NCBI RefSeq assembly: GCF_024749045.1
Contig: NZ_CP087184.1
Location: 620,001 to 684,000 of the forward strand
Source of the DNA: Pseudomonas sp. B21-028
GTDB taxonomy: Bacteria; Pseudomonadota; Gammaproteobacteria; Pseudomonadales; Pseudomonadaceae
Length of the DNA: 64,000 nucleotides
Direction: 5' to 3'
Made by a program: the position numbers and the translations under genes. The notes below the pieces were generated by a model. The model was not told the DNA's origin and did not search any database. It saw only the letters and a program-made list of their open reading frames with translations. Below, one piece after another: positions 53,001 through 64,000 of the stretch (the first letter of the stretch is position 1; every line of letters begins with the position of its first letter).

Positions 53001-53300
53001 ATGAACAACCCGATCATTGAACTGAACCTGACGGAGTTCTGCGAGGCCGCCGCGTTGCAGGATGTCCATGTGATCGAAATCGTCGCCCATGGCATCCTCG
53101 AACCCCACGGCTCGGCCCCGACGGACTGGCGTTTCACCGACTACGAACTGGTCCTGGCCCGGCGTGCCGCCAAGCTGCGCCGCGAGCTGGAGCTGGAATG
53201 GGAAGGCGTCGCCCTGGCGCTGGACCTGTTGGAGGAAGTGCAGCAACTGCGCACCGAGAACCGCATGCTCAAGCAGCGGTTGGGGCGGTTGGTGGAGTAA
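53001..53300 (+). CDS. cbpM: Chaperone modulator CbpM
   Basis: 99 residues, MerR-like helix domain plus a C-terminal coiled coil (EEVQQLRTENRMLKQRLGRL). CbpM binds the CbpA J domain and blocks its action on DnaK. It lies 137 bases after cbpA with GGAG upstream of the ATG. Confidence 0.92.
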   Translation: MNNPIIELNLTEFCEAAALQDVHVIEIVAHGILEPHGSAPTDWRFTDYELVLARRAAKLRRELELEWEGVALALDLLEEVQQLRTENRMLKQRLGRLVE

Positions 53301-53327
53301 TACACCCCCCATAGCCAGTCGCAAATC

Positions 53328-53423
53328 CTGTGGCGAGGGGATTTATCCCCGCTCGGTTGCGCAGCAACCGCAAAAAATAGGGGCTGCTGCGCAGCCCAGC
53401 GGGGATAAATCCCCTCGCCACAG
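53328..53423. repeat. Paired REP element, GTGGCGAGGGGATTTATCCCC class
   Basis: CTGTGGCGAGGGGATTTATC arm and inverted copy ending TCGCCACAG, between convergent cbpM and ureC. Confidence 0.9.
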
Positions 53424-53455
53424 GGTGCTGTGTTTACCCATGCCCTCTTTTCAAG

Positions 53456-55156
<1,701 letters not shown>

Positions 55157-55197
55157 GTGCTTGCCTTGGAGTTCAATGTCGGTTTGTGAAGCTAAAC

Positions 55198-55289
55198 CTG
55201 TGGGAGCACAGTTTGCTGGCGATGAACTATGACGCGGCCTGACAGGAAACCGCGGCGCCTATATCGCGGGCAAGCCTTGCTCCCGCAGG
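55198..55289. repeat. REPIN between ureB and ureC
   Basis: CCTGTGGGAGCACAGTTTGC arm and inverted CAAGCCTTGCTCCCGCAGG arm, diverged. It lies within the presumed ure transcript. Confidence 0.82.
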
Positions 55290-56664
<1,375 letters not shown>

Positions 56665-56674
56665 GGCACGCTCC

Positions 56675-56977
56675 TCAGGCAATGGGCTGGTGGACGGTGA
56701 CCAGCTTGGTGCCGTCGGGAAACGTCGCCTCGACCTGGATCTCCGGGATCATTTCCGGGATGCCCTCCATTACCTGCTCGCGACTCAGCAGGGTGGTGCC
56801 GTAATGCATCAACTCGGCCACGGTCTGGCCGTCGCGGGCACCTTCGAGCAGAGCCGCGGAAATGTAGGCCATGGCCTCCGGGTAATTGAGTTTCAAGCCA
56901 CGGGCCAGCCGCCGCTCGGCGACGAGGCCGGCGGTGAAGATCAACAGCTTGTCTTTTTCGCGTGGGGTCAGGTCCAT
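56675..56977 (-). CDS. ureA: Urease subunit gamma
   Basis: 100 residues, [21 protein letters not shown] at the N-terminus. I start at 56977; the frame stays open upstream through repeats, but that part is not coding. Normal size and position first of the structural genes. Confidence 0.98.
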   Translation of the reverse strand: MDLTPREKDKLLIFTAGLVAERRLARGLKLNYPEAMAYISAALLEGARDGQTVAELMHYGTTLLSREQVMEGIPEMIPEIQVEATFPDGTKLVTVHQPIA

Positions 56978-57037
56978 GTGCAGTCCATAAAAGGCAGATA
57001 AATAATTCGCGCTGAGCTCGACCCTTGGATGGGAACC

Positions 57038-57127
57038 CGTGGGAGCAAAGCTTGCTCGCGATAACGATAACGCGGTCTTCTTCTGTGTCGAGGCGCCTGC
57101 ATCGCGAGCAAGCTTTGCTCCCACAGA
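57038..57127. repeat. REPIN between ureD and ureA
   Basis: CGTGGGAGCAAAGCTTGCTC arm and inverted copy ending GCTCCCACAG, joined to the 18-bp tandem array. Confidence 0.88.
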
Positions 57128-57180
57128 ACTCACTACTCCCACAGAACTCACTACTCCCACAGAACTCACTACTCCCACAG
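57118..57180 (+). repeat. 18-bp tandem repeat derived from a REP end
   Basis: CTCCCACAGAACTCACTA repeated exactly at 57118, 57136 and 57154, plus a half unit at 57172. The first unit is the terminal arm of the adjoining REP. Confidence 0.9.
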
Positions 57181-57189
57181 AAAAGCAAT

Positions 57190-58032
57190 TCAGGTGCTCC
57201 AGATCCGAGGTGGCACGGCTTCTCGACCCAGCAGCGCCGGCCGCAGTAACCGCCACAACTCAACCAGCCACCCCCGCGCCAGCAGCGCCTCGCTCGCCAG
57301 GCACCGCGCCACGACCAGCCCCGGCAATTGCGTCAGGTCGCCACGCACGGCATGGCCCAAGGTGCGGCACTGGTCCAGCAGTTCGCCATCGATCTCGCCC
57401 GTCACCAGCAGCGTCGCAAACACCGGGTCGCCGCCCAGCCCAATGGGCGAGTCCAGCAAACCATCGCCACCGACGATGCGCTGGCGCTCGTGCCACAGCA
57501 ACTGCCCGTCGCGGCGAATGTCCAGCCGTGATTGAAAGTGTCCCAGGTCAAAGCGCTCGCCGCTGGCGGGACGGCCGAGGGCGACCATGTCCCAGTAGAA
57601 CAGGCGTCCGTCGCCTTGCAGATCAATAGAGGTGTCGAGTTCGGCCTGGGCGGCGCTGAAGACAATGGTCTCCTGGGGTAACCACTCCAGTGTCGCCCCG
57701 GCTGCCACGTTCAGAGTCAGTTGCTGATAGGCAGGCGCCGTGGCGCGATACCACTTGGCCGCGCCGGGGCTGGTCAGCTGTGCCCAGGCGCTGGAACCGA
57801 CGTGAGCCGAGATCGCCAATCGGTCACCGCCGGCAATGCCCCCGGGCGGGTGGACGATGATGTGTTGGCACACCTCGGGCCCTTCGGCGTACAAATGCTT
57901 TTGCACCCGCAGCGGGCCTTTATGGCGGCGCTGTACCGGGCGCGTACTGTCGCCGAAGCGGGCATAAGCCAGTTCCAGCTCGGCGTGCCAGCAGGGCGTG
58001 AACAGGGCAGGTGCGGATAAAGGTAGATTCAT
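57190..58032 (-). CDS. ureD: Urease accessory protein UreD
   Basis: 280 residues, the beta-rich scaffold that binds apo-urease and receives UreF and UreG ([28 protein letters not shown] signatures). Located 30 bases after urtE, upstream of ureA. Confidence 0.96.
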   Translation of the reverse strand: MNLPLSAPALFTPCWHAELELAYARFGDSTRPVQRRHKGPLRVQKHLYAEGPEVCQHIIVHPPGGIAGGDRLAISAHVGSSAWAQLTSPGAAKWYRATAPAYQQLTLNVAAGATLEWLPQETIVFSAAQAELDTSIDLQGDGRLFYWDMVALGRPASGERFDLGHFQSRLDIRRDGQLLWHERQRIVGGDGLLDSPIGLGGDPVFATLLVTGEIDGELLDQCRTLGHAVRGDLTQLPGLVVARCLASEALLARGWLVELWRLLRPALLGREAVPPRIWST

Positions 58033-58062
58033 GATTTCTGATGATTGTCCGGACGCTACAGA

Positions 58063-58761
58063 CTAGATCGTAACCAGCCCGCGCACACCTTCGGCCTCCA
58101 TGTTTTCTCCGCGCCCCTGCTGCACGATCTCGCCCCGGGACATCACCAGGTATTGATCGGCCAGCTCGGCGGCGAAGTCGTAGAACTGCTCCACCAGCAA
58201 AATCGCCATGTCACCCCGGGCCGCCAGTTGTTTGATGACCGCGCCGATCTCCTTGATGACCGATGGCTGGATGCCTTCGGTGGGCTCGTCGAGGATCAGC
58301 AGTCGCGGACGACTGGCCAACGCCCGGCCAATGGCGAGCTGCTGTTGCTGGCCGCCGGACAGGTCACCGCCACGGCGCTGTTTCATTTGCAGCAACACCG
58401 GGAACAATTCGTAGATGAACGCCGGCACCTCTCGCGCCTCGGACGCGGGAAAACGCGACAGGCCCATCAGCAGGTTTTCTTCCACGGTCAGCCGCCCGAA
58501 GATCTCCCGGCCCTGGGGTACATAGGCGATGCCGGCGTGGACCCGCTGGTGCGGTTTGAACGCGGTGATGGTTTTGCCTTCCCAATTCACCGCGCCTTCC
58601 CTGGCCGGCAGCAACCCCATCAGGCATTTGAGCAGGGTGGTCTTGCCCACGCCATTGCGGCCCAGCAGGCAGGTTACCTCGCCGACCTTCGCTTCGAACG
58701 ACAGGCCCCGCAGGATGTGGCTACCGCCGTAGTATTGGTGGAGCTTGTCGACTTGCAGCAT
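58063..58761 (-). CDS. urtE: Urea ABC transporter ATPase UrtE
   Basis: 232-residue ATPase: Walker A GRNGVGKT, signature LSGGQQQQ, Walker B LILDEPTEGIQPS, the last form characteristic of UrtE. Last gene of urtABCDE, separated from urtD by a REPIN. Confidence 0.96.
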   Translation of the reverse strand: MLQVDKLHQYYGGSHILRGLSFEAKVGEVTCLLGRNGVGKTTLLKCLMGLLPAREGAVNWEGKTITAFKPHQRVHAGIAYVPQGREIFGRLTVEENLLMGLSRFPASEAREVPAFIYELFPVLLQMKQRRGGDLSGGQQQQLAIGRALASRPRLLILDEPTEGIQPSVIKEIGAVIKQLAARGDMAILLVEQFYDFAAELADQYLVMSRGEIVQQGRGENMEAEGVRGLVTI

Positions 58762-58802
58762 GGCTTGAATCTCCGCTCAATTCCCTGTGGAGCCAGGACA
58801 CC

Positions 58803-58893
58803 CTGTGGGAGCAAAGCTTGCTCGCGATAGCAGCACCTCGGTCCAGCAGAAGGACCGCGTTATCGTTCGTCGCGAGCAAGCTTTGCTCCCACT
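58803..58893. repeat. REPIN between urtD and urtE
   Basis: CTGTGGGAGCAAAGCTTGCTC and inverted copy ending TGCTCCCAC. Confidence 0.88.
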
Positions 58894-58927
58894 GGCCCTA
58901 TCCCATAGAGGTCATGTGTTCACAGTT

Positions 58928-59797
58928 CTACCGACCGAGGTACACCTCGATCACCCGCTCATTGTCCTGCACCTGTTCCAACGACCCTTCAGCCAGCACG
59001 CTGCCCTGATGCAGGACGGTGACGTGGTCGGCGATGGTGCCGACGAAGCCCATGTCATGTTCCACCACCATCAGCGAATGCTTGCCCGCCAGGGATTTGA
59101 ACAGCTCGGCGGTGAAGTCGGTTTCGGCGTCGGTCATGCCCGCCACCGGTTCGTCGAGCAGCAGCAATTGCGGGTCCTGGACCAGCAGCATGCCGATCTC
59201 CAGGAACTGCTTTTGCCCATGGGACAGCAGCCCGGCCGGGCGATTGACCGATGGCGCGAGGCGGATGGTCTCCAGCACTTCACTGATGCGGTCGTGCTGC
59301 TCGCCAGTCAGTTTCGCCCGCAGGCTGGCCCATACCGACTTGTCGGTTTTCAGCGCCAGTTCCAGGTTCTCGAACACGCTCAGGGCTTCGAACACGGTGG
59401 GCTTCTGGAACTTGCGGCCGATACCGGCCTGGGCGATCTGCACTTCGCTCATGCCGGTCAGGTCGAGGGTCTCGCCGAACCAGGCCCTGCCGTGGCTGGG
59501 GCGGGTCTTGCCGGTGATCACGTCCATCAGCGTGGTCTTGCCCGCGCCATTGGGGCCGATGATGCACCGCAGCTCGCCGACGCCGATGTACAGATTCAGA
59601 TCGTTCAGGGCCTTGAAGCCGTCGAAGCTGACGCTGATGTCTTCCAGGGTCAGAATCGTCCCGTGACGGGTATTCAGGCCAACGCCGGCTGCCCGGCCGA
59701 GGCCGATGGCGTCACGGCTGCTGCCGGCGTCCTTGTTGGGTTCGGTTGGAAAAAAAGCCGGCTCGAGCATGAATTCGGCACTCGCTGTGATTCTCAT
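58928..59797 (-). CDS. urtD: Urea ABC transporter ATPase UrtD
   Basis: 289-residue ATPase with Walker A GPNGAGKT, LSHGQKQ signature and Walker B LLLLDEPVAGM. A 50-residue N-terminal extension precedes the core (MRITASAEFMLEPAFF...). ATG at 59797 has AGGAGG at seven bases and overlaps the urtC stop by four bases. Confidence 0.95.
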   Translation of the reverse strand: MRITASAEFMLEPAFFPTEPNKDAGSSRDAIGLGRAAGVGLNTRHGTILTLEDISVSFDGFKALNDLNLYIGVGELRCIIGPNGAGKTTLMDVITGKTRPSHGRAWFGETLDLTGMSEVQIAQAGIGRKFQKPTVFEALSVFENLELALKTDKSVWASLRAKLTGEQHDRISEVLETIRLAPSVNRPAGLLSHGQKQFLEIGMLLVQDPQLLLLDEPVAGMTDAETDFTAELFKSLAGKHSLMVVEHDMGFVGTIADHVTVLHQGSVLAEGSLEQVQDNERVIEVYLGR

Positions 59798-60873
59798 TGT
59801 TCGCCTCCTTTCTTCAGCAGACCCACCACGCCCTTGGGCAGGTACAAGGTCACCACGATGAACAGCGCACCCAGGAAAAACAGCCAGTACTCCGGGAAGG
59901 CCACGGTGAACCAGCTCTTCATGCCGTTGACCACGCCGGCGCCCAACAGCGGTCCGATCAGCGTGCCGCGGCCGCCGAGCGCCACCCACACGGCGGCCTC
60001 GATGGAATTGGTCGGCGACATTTCGCTGGGGTTGATGATGCCCACCTGCGGCACATACAACGCCCCAGCCAGGCCGCACAGGACCGCGCTCAAGACCCAG
60101 ACGAACAACTTGAAGCCCCGGGGATCGTAGCCGCAGAACATCAGCCGGTTCTCCGCGTCCCGCAAGGCGGTCAGCACCCGGCCGAACTTGCTGCGCGCCA
60201 GCCGCCAGCCGATGAACAGGCTCGCCATCAGCAACAGCACAGTGAGCAAAAACAGCACGGCTCGGGTGCCGGGTTCGGTGATGCCGAAACCCAGGATCGA
60301 GCGGAAATTGGTGAAGCCGTTGTTGCCGCCGAAGCCGGTTTCGTTGCGAAAGAACAGCAGCATGCCGGCGAAGGTCAGGGCCTGGGTCATGATCGAGAAG
60401 TACACACCCTTGATCCGCGAGCGAAAAGCGAAGAAACCGAACATCAACGCCAGCAGCCCCGGCGCCAGGACCACCAGGCACAAGGCCCAGAGGAAGCTGT
60501 CGGTGCCGGCCCAGTACCAGGGCAATTCGGTCCACGACAGAAATGTCATGAACGCCGGCAAGCCATCACCGGCCGTCTGGCGCATCAGGTACATGCCCAT
60601 GGCGTAGCCGCCCAGGGCGAAGAACAGGCCGTGGCCCAGGGACAGCATCCCGGCGTAACCCCAGACCAGGTCCAGCGCCAGGGCAACGATTGCGTAGCAG
60701 AGAATCTTGCCCACCAGCGTCAGGGTATAGGCCGAAACGTGCAGCGGATGGTCTGCCGCCAACAACGACAGCAGTGGCAGGCTCAGCAGTACGGCCAGGA
60801 TCAGTACACCGACGACGAGGGTAACTTTAGGCCCGGCCTTTTGCGTAGCCGTGAGCATCAGGGGCTGGTTCAT
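59794..60873 (-). CDS. urtC: Urea ABC transporter permease UrtC
   Basis: 359-residue LivM-type inner-membrane permease, about ten hydrophobic segments, GYAGMLSLGHGLFFALGGYAMG and the GRGTLIGPLLGAG coupling loop. Shares one base with the urtB stop (TGATG). Confidence 0.96.
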   Translation of the reverse strand: MNQPLMLTATQKAGPKVTLVVGVLILAVLLSLPLLSLLAADHPLHVSAYTLTLVGKILCYAIVALALDLVWGYAGMLSLGHGLFFALGGYAMGMYLMRQTAGDGLPAFMTFLSWTELPWYWAGTDSFLWALCLVVLAPGLLALMFGFFAFRSRIKGVYFSIMTQALTFAGMLLFFRNETGFGGNNGFTNFRSILGFGITEPGTRAVLFLLTVLLLMASLFIGWRLARSKFGRVLTALRDAENRLMFCGYDPRGFKLFVWVLSAVLCGLAGALYVPQVGIINPSEMSPTNSIEAAVWVALGGRGTLIGPLLGAGVVNGMKSWFTVAFPEYWLFFLGALFIVVTLYLPKGVVGLLKKGGEQ

Positions 60874-62375
60874 CAGTCGATTACCCGTCCTTTGAGCGCG
60901 AAGAGGCCTTGCGGACGCTTCTGGATGAACAGAATGATCAGCGCGAGGATGAGGATCTTGCCGAGCACGGCGCCGATCTGCGGTTCGAGAATCTTGTTGG
61001 CGATGCCCAGGCCGAACGCGGCGGATACGCTACCGGCCAACTGGCCGACGCCGCCGAGCACCACCACCAGGAACGAGTCGATGATGTAGCTCTGGCCCAG
61101 GTCCGGGCCGACGTTGCCGATCTGGCTCAGGGCCACGCCGCCCAGCCCGGCGATGCCCGAGCCGAGGCCGAAGGCGAGCATGTCCACGCGCCCGGTGGGC
61201 ACGCCGCAGCAGGCCGCCATGTTGCGGTTCTGGGTGACGGCCCGCACGTTCAGGCCCAGGCGGGTCTTGTTCAGCAACAACCAGGTCAGCAGCACCACGA
61301 ACAGTGCGAAGGCAATGATGACGATGCGGTTGTACGGCAGCACCAGGTTCGGCAACACCTGGATCCCGCCCGACAGCCAGGTCGGGTTGGCCACTTCGAC
61401 GTTCTGCGCGCCGAACACCAGGCGCACCAGTTGGATCAGCATCAAGCTGATGCCCCAGGTGGCGAGCAGGGTTTCCAGCGGCCGTCCGTAGAGATGGCGG
61501 ATCACCGTGCGTTCCAGGGCCATGCCGATGGCGGCGGTGATGAAGAATGCCACCGGCAGGGCGATCAGCGGGTAGAACTCGATGGCGCTCGGAGCGAAGC
61601 GCTGGAACAGCATCTGCACGACGTAGGTGGAATAGGCGCCGAGCATCAGCATCTCGCCGTGGGCCATGTTGATCACCCCCAGCAGCCCGAAGGTGATGGC
61701 CAGGCCGAGGGCCGCGAGCAACAGGATCGAGCCCAGGGACATACCGCTGAACGCCTGGCCCAGCAACTCGCCCACCAGCAGTTTGCGCTTGACCTGGGCG
61801 AGACTGGTTTCGGCGGCGGTGCGTACCCCGGTATCGGTTTCGGCGCCAGGTTCGAGCACGCCTTCGAGACGGGTGCGAGCCAGCGGGTCGCCGGTTTCCC
61901 CCAGCAAGCGGATGGCCGCCAGGCGCACGGCCGGGTTGGCATCCACCAATTGCAGGTTTGCCAGGGCCAGGCTCAGGGCGGCGTGGACATCTTCGTCTTG
62001 CTCGCCAGCCAGTTGCCGGTCGAGAAAAGCCAGTTGCGCCGGACGCGCGCTTTTCTGCAACTGCTGCGCTGCGCCCAGGCGTATGCCGGGATCGCTGGCA
62101 AGCAGTTGATGGCTGGCGAGGGCGGTTTCTATCAGCCCGCGCAAGCGATTGTTCAGGCGCAGGGTCTTGGGCTGGCCGTCGACGGTCAACTGGCCTTGCT
62201 GCAAGGCGTTGAGCAATTCGACGCGCCCGGGCTCGGGCTGCGCCGCCCAGGTTTCCAGCAGTTTGGCCTGCAGGGTTGGGTTAGCGGCGACGAAGTCTTC
62301 GGCGTCGCCCGCGTGGGTGGCCAGTGGCAGTAATAACGCCAGGGCTAGAATCAGACGGTAAAGGGCAGTGGGCAT
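60873..62375 (-). CDS. urtB: Urea ABC transporter permease UrtB
   Basis: 500 residues: signal peptide (1-22), a periplasmic helical-repeat domain with HEAT-like features (about 25-210), then a LivH-type permease with LLGVINMAHGEMLMLGAY. The long N-terminal part is normal for UrtB in proteobacteria. Confidence 0.96.
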   Translation of the reverse strand: MPTALYRLILALALLLPLATHAGDAEDFVAANPTLQAKLLETWAAQPEPGRVELLNALQQGQLTVDGQPKTLRLNNRLRGLIETALASHQLLASDPGIRLGAAQQLQKSARPAQLAFLDRQLAGEQDEDVHAALSLALANLQLVDANPAVRLAAIRLLGETGDPLARTRLEGVLEPGAETDTGVRTAAETSLAQVKRKLLVGELLGQAFSGMSLGSILLLAALGLAITFGLLGVINMAHGEMLMLGAYSTYVVQMLFQRFAPSAIEFYPLIALPVAFFITAAIGMALERTVIRHLYGRPLETLLATWGISLMLIQLVRLVFGAQNVEVANPTWLSGGIQVLPNLVLPYNRIVIIAFALFVVLLTWLLLNKTRLGLNVRAVTQNRNMAACCGVPTGRVDMLAFGLGSGIAGLGGVALSQIGNVGPDLGQSYIIDSFLVVVLGGVGQLAGSVSAAFGLGIANKILEPQIGAVLGKILILALIILFIQKRPQGLFALKGRVID

Positions 62376-62402
62376 ATGCTCGGCCTTGCGCGGTCTTGCT
62401 TT

Positions 62403-62491
62403 TGTGGGAGCGGGCTTGCTCGCGAATGCGGTGGGTCAGTCACACTTGCTCTGGATGATCTACCGCATTCGCGAGCAAGCCCGCTCCCACA
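62403..62491. repeat. REPIN between urtA and urtB
   Basis: TGTGGGAGCGGGCTTGCTCG and inverted copy with GCGAATGCGGT/ACCGCATTCGC. Confidence 0.9.
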
Positions 62492-62537
62492 GGGAGTTGT
62501 GTGTCGGTCCCGGGATCCGGAGCCGACACCCATGGGC

Positions 62538-63803
62538 TCAGTTTCCCTTCACCGCATAGTCGGGCTTCTTGTCGTTGCCGACGATGAACGGGCTCCATGG
62601 CTGGGCGCGGACCGGCCCCTCGGTTTGCCAGACTACGTTGAACTGACCGTCGGCCTGGATCTCGCCGATCATCACCGGCTTGTGCAGGTGGTGGTTGGTC
62701 TTGTCCATGGTCAGGGTGTAGCCCGACGGCGCGGCAAAGGTCTGGCCGGCGAGGGCTTCGCGGACCTTGTCGACGTCGGTGGACTTGGCCTTTTCCGCCG
62801 CCTGGGCCCACATGTGGATACCGACGTAGGTGGCTTCCATCGGGTCGTTGGTCACGGCCTTGTCGGCGCCCGGCAGGTTCTTGGCCTTGGCGTAGGCTTT
62901 CCAGGCATCGACGAATTTTTTGTTCGCCGGATTATCCACGGATTCGAAGTAGTTCCAGGCCGCGAGGTTGCCCACCAGCGGTTTGGTGTCGATGCCGCGC
63001 AATTCTTCTTCGCCTACCGAGAACGCCACCACCGGTACGTCGGTGGCTTTCAGGCCCTGGTTGGCCAGTTCCTTGTAGAACGGCACGTTGGAGTCGCCGT
63101 TGACCGTGGAGATGACCGCGGTCTTGCCGCCGGCCGAGAACTTCTTGATGCTCGCCACGATGGTCTGGTAGTCGCTGTGGCCGAACGGGGTATAGACCTC
63201 TTCGATGTCCTTGTCCGCCACACCCTTGGAATGCAGGAACGCCCGCAGGATCTTATTGGTGGTGCGCGGGTAGACGTAGTCGGTGCCCAGCAGGAAATAG
63301 CGCTTGGCGCTGCCGCCTTCTTCGCTCATCAGGTATTCCACCGCCGGAATAGCCTGCTGGTTCGGCGCCGCGCCGGTGTAGAACACGTTTGGCGACATCT
63401 CTTCGCCTTCGTATTGCACCGGATAGAACAGCAGGCCATTGAGTTCTTCGAATACCGGCAGCACCGATTTACGCGACACCGACGTCCAGCAGCCGAACAC
63501 CACGGCGACCTTGTCCTGGGTCAGCAACTGCCGGCCTTTTTCCGCAAACAGTGGCCAGTTCGAGGCCGGGTCCACGACCACCGCTTCGAGCTGCTTGCCG
63601 TTCACACCGCCCTTGGCATTGATTTCGTCGATGGTCATCAGCGCCATGTCCTTGAGCGACGTCTCGGAGATCGCCATGGTCCCGGACAGGGAATGCAGGA
63701 TGCCGACCTTGATGGTCTCGGCGGCCTGGGCAGTCCAGGTCATGCCCATCGCGGCAATGCTGGCCGAGAGGGTAAAGGCCTTGATCAAACTACGACGTTT
63801 CAT
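62538..63803 (-). CDS. urtA: Urea ABC transporter substrate-binding protein UrtA
   Basis: 421-residue periplasmic binding protein with an Arg-containing signal peptide (MKRRSLIKAFTLSASIAAMG, cleavage near residue 27). The mature region, ETIKVGILHSLSGTMAISE and VFGCWTSVSRKSVLP, is typical of UrtA. First gene of the urea uptake operon. Confidence 0.97.
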   Translation of the reverse strand: MKRRSLIKAFTLSASIAAMGMTWTAQAAETIKVGILHSLSGTMAISETSLKDMALMTIDEINAKGGVNGKQLEAVVVDPASNWPLFAEKGRQLLTQDKVAVVFGCWTSVSRKSVLPVFEELNGLLFYPVQYEGEEMSPNVFYTGAAPNQQAIPAVEYLMSEEGGSAKRYFLLGTDYVYPRTTNKILRAFLHSKGVADKDIEEVYTPFGHSDYQTIVASIKKFSAGGKTAVISTVNGDSNVPFYKELANQGLKATDVPVVAFSVGEEELRGIDTKPLVGNLAAWNYFESVDNPANKKFVDAWKAYAKAKNLPGADKAVTNDPMEATYVGIHMWAQAAEKAKSTDVDKVREALAGQTFAAPSGYTLTMDKTNHHLHKPVMIGEIQADGQFNVVWQTEGPVRAQPWSPFIVGNDKKPDYAVKGN

Positions 63804-63865
63804 TGTGCGATCTCCGTGAATGGGTGTTTTTTTCGAGGGCAGATGCAGACGCTGGAGAGGGCTTC

Positions 63866-63880
63866 TGCAAGGGGTGTGCC
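63866..63880 (-). promoter_or_regulatory. Candidate sigma-54 promoter of urtA
   Basis: Minus-strand GGCACACCCCTTGCA has GG-N10-GC spacing and keeps most of TGGCACG-N4-TTGCA. It lies about 60 bases upstream of the urtA start, fitting NtrC control of urea uptake. Half-sites resembling GCACCA (63937-63942) and TGGTGC (from 63965) lie upstream but do not form a clean NtrC dyad. Confidence 0.6.
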
Positions 63881-64000
63881 CGGTCGGGAAAAGGCCGGTA
63901 AATATGGGGATGGTGTGGTGAGGAGAGCAGGGTGACGCACCACGAGGGACCGCCGCCTGTGCGCTGGTGCGATCGGATGCGCCACATCGGTGCGTGCGAA

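Noticed and set aside
56978..57256. Upstream extension of the ureA reading frame
   Set aside because: The added residues repeat Val-Gly-Val-Val-Ser-Ser because they translate the 18-bp REP-derived array; the conserved UreA starts at 56977.
59798..60535. Upstream extension of the urtD frame
   Set aside because: It overlaps urtC in another frame; the ATG at 59797 has a strong RBS and the conserved N-terminus.

Overview
This window is chromosomal DNA of a Pseudomonas, most likely a member of the P. fluorescens complex. The evidence is high GC content, typical Pseudomonas proteins (azurin, DesT-type TetR, AmaA/AmaB, UrtABCDE, HupE/UreJ), many REP/REPIN palindromes between genes, and a gene order that, from memory, is broadly collinear with P. 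aeruginosa PA4938 to about PA4858. I see no insertion sequence, prophage, integrase or CRISPR array.

Layout. 1-12 kb is a housekeeping block: end of hisZ, purA, a chemoreceptor gene, two tandem tRNA-Leu(CAG) genes on the minus strand (each with its own promoter and terminator), rnr-rlmB, then rpsF-rpsR-membrane protein-rplI and dnaB. 12-24 kb holds a YgiQ-type radical SAM gene, an unrecognised two-gene unit (14891-16269), and a three-gene transglutaminase/ATP-grasp/alpha-E cluster. 23.6-28.9 kb has a NUDIX gene, a LOG-type nucleotide hydrolase, a possible 29-residue small protein, azurin, nadE-pncB and a LysR regulator. 29-37.5 kb has the divergent lysine/pipecolate genes amaB-amaA and then a five-gene LIV-type ABC transporter behind a sigma-54 promoter with an upstream array of GGTTGYA repeats. 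37.5-38.3 kb is a long non-coding stretch rich in DnaA boxes. 38.3-47.6 kb carries an SDR gene, an AGE-family epimerase, ureE-ureF-ureG-hupE, desT, a 39-bp-repeat secreted protein, an AsmA-like gene and a ferritin-like gene. 47.7-53.3 kb has a lipase homologue, psiF, an AI-2E/PerM-type membrane protein, and a chaperone set (YegD-like Hsp70, CbpA, CbpM). 53.4-64 kb is the nitrogen-scavenging block on the minus strand: urtABCDE, ureD, ureA, two GNAT genes, ureB and ureC.

How genes work together. Urea is imported by UrtABCDE and hydrolysed by UreABC, matured by UreD plus the UreEFG set about 10 kb away; HupE/UreJ probably supplies nickel. A -24/-12 promoter before urtA fits nitrogen control. NadE and PncB form an NAD salvage pair. 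AmaA and AmaB convert pipecolate to aminoadipate, and the neighbouring LIV-type transporter may import a related amino acid. CbpA, its modulator CbpM and a divergent Hsp70-like gene form a heat-shock-type chaperone locus with a sigma-32-like promoter.

Most notable: the DnaA-box cluster inside a diverged duplication (37673-38230), the evenly spaced GGTTGYA array upstream of a textbook sigma-54 promoter (32123-32324), the unrecognised membrane-protein pair (14891-16269), and REP elements that have spawned short tandem arrays.
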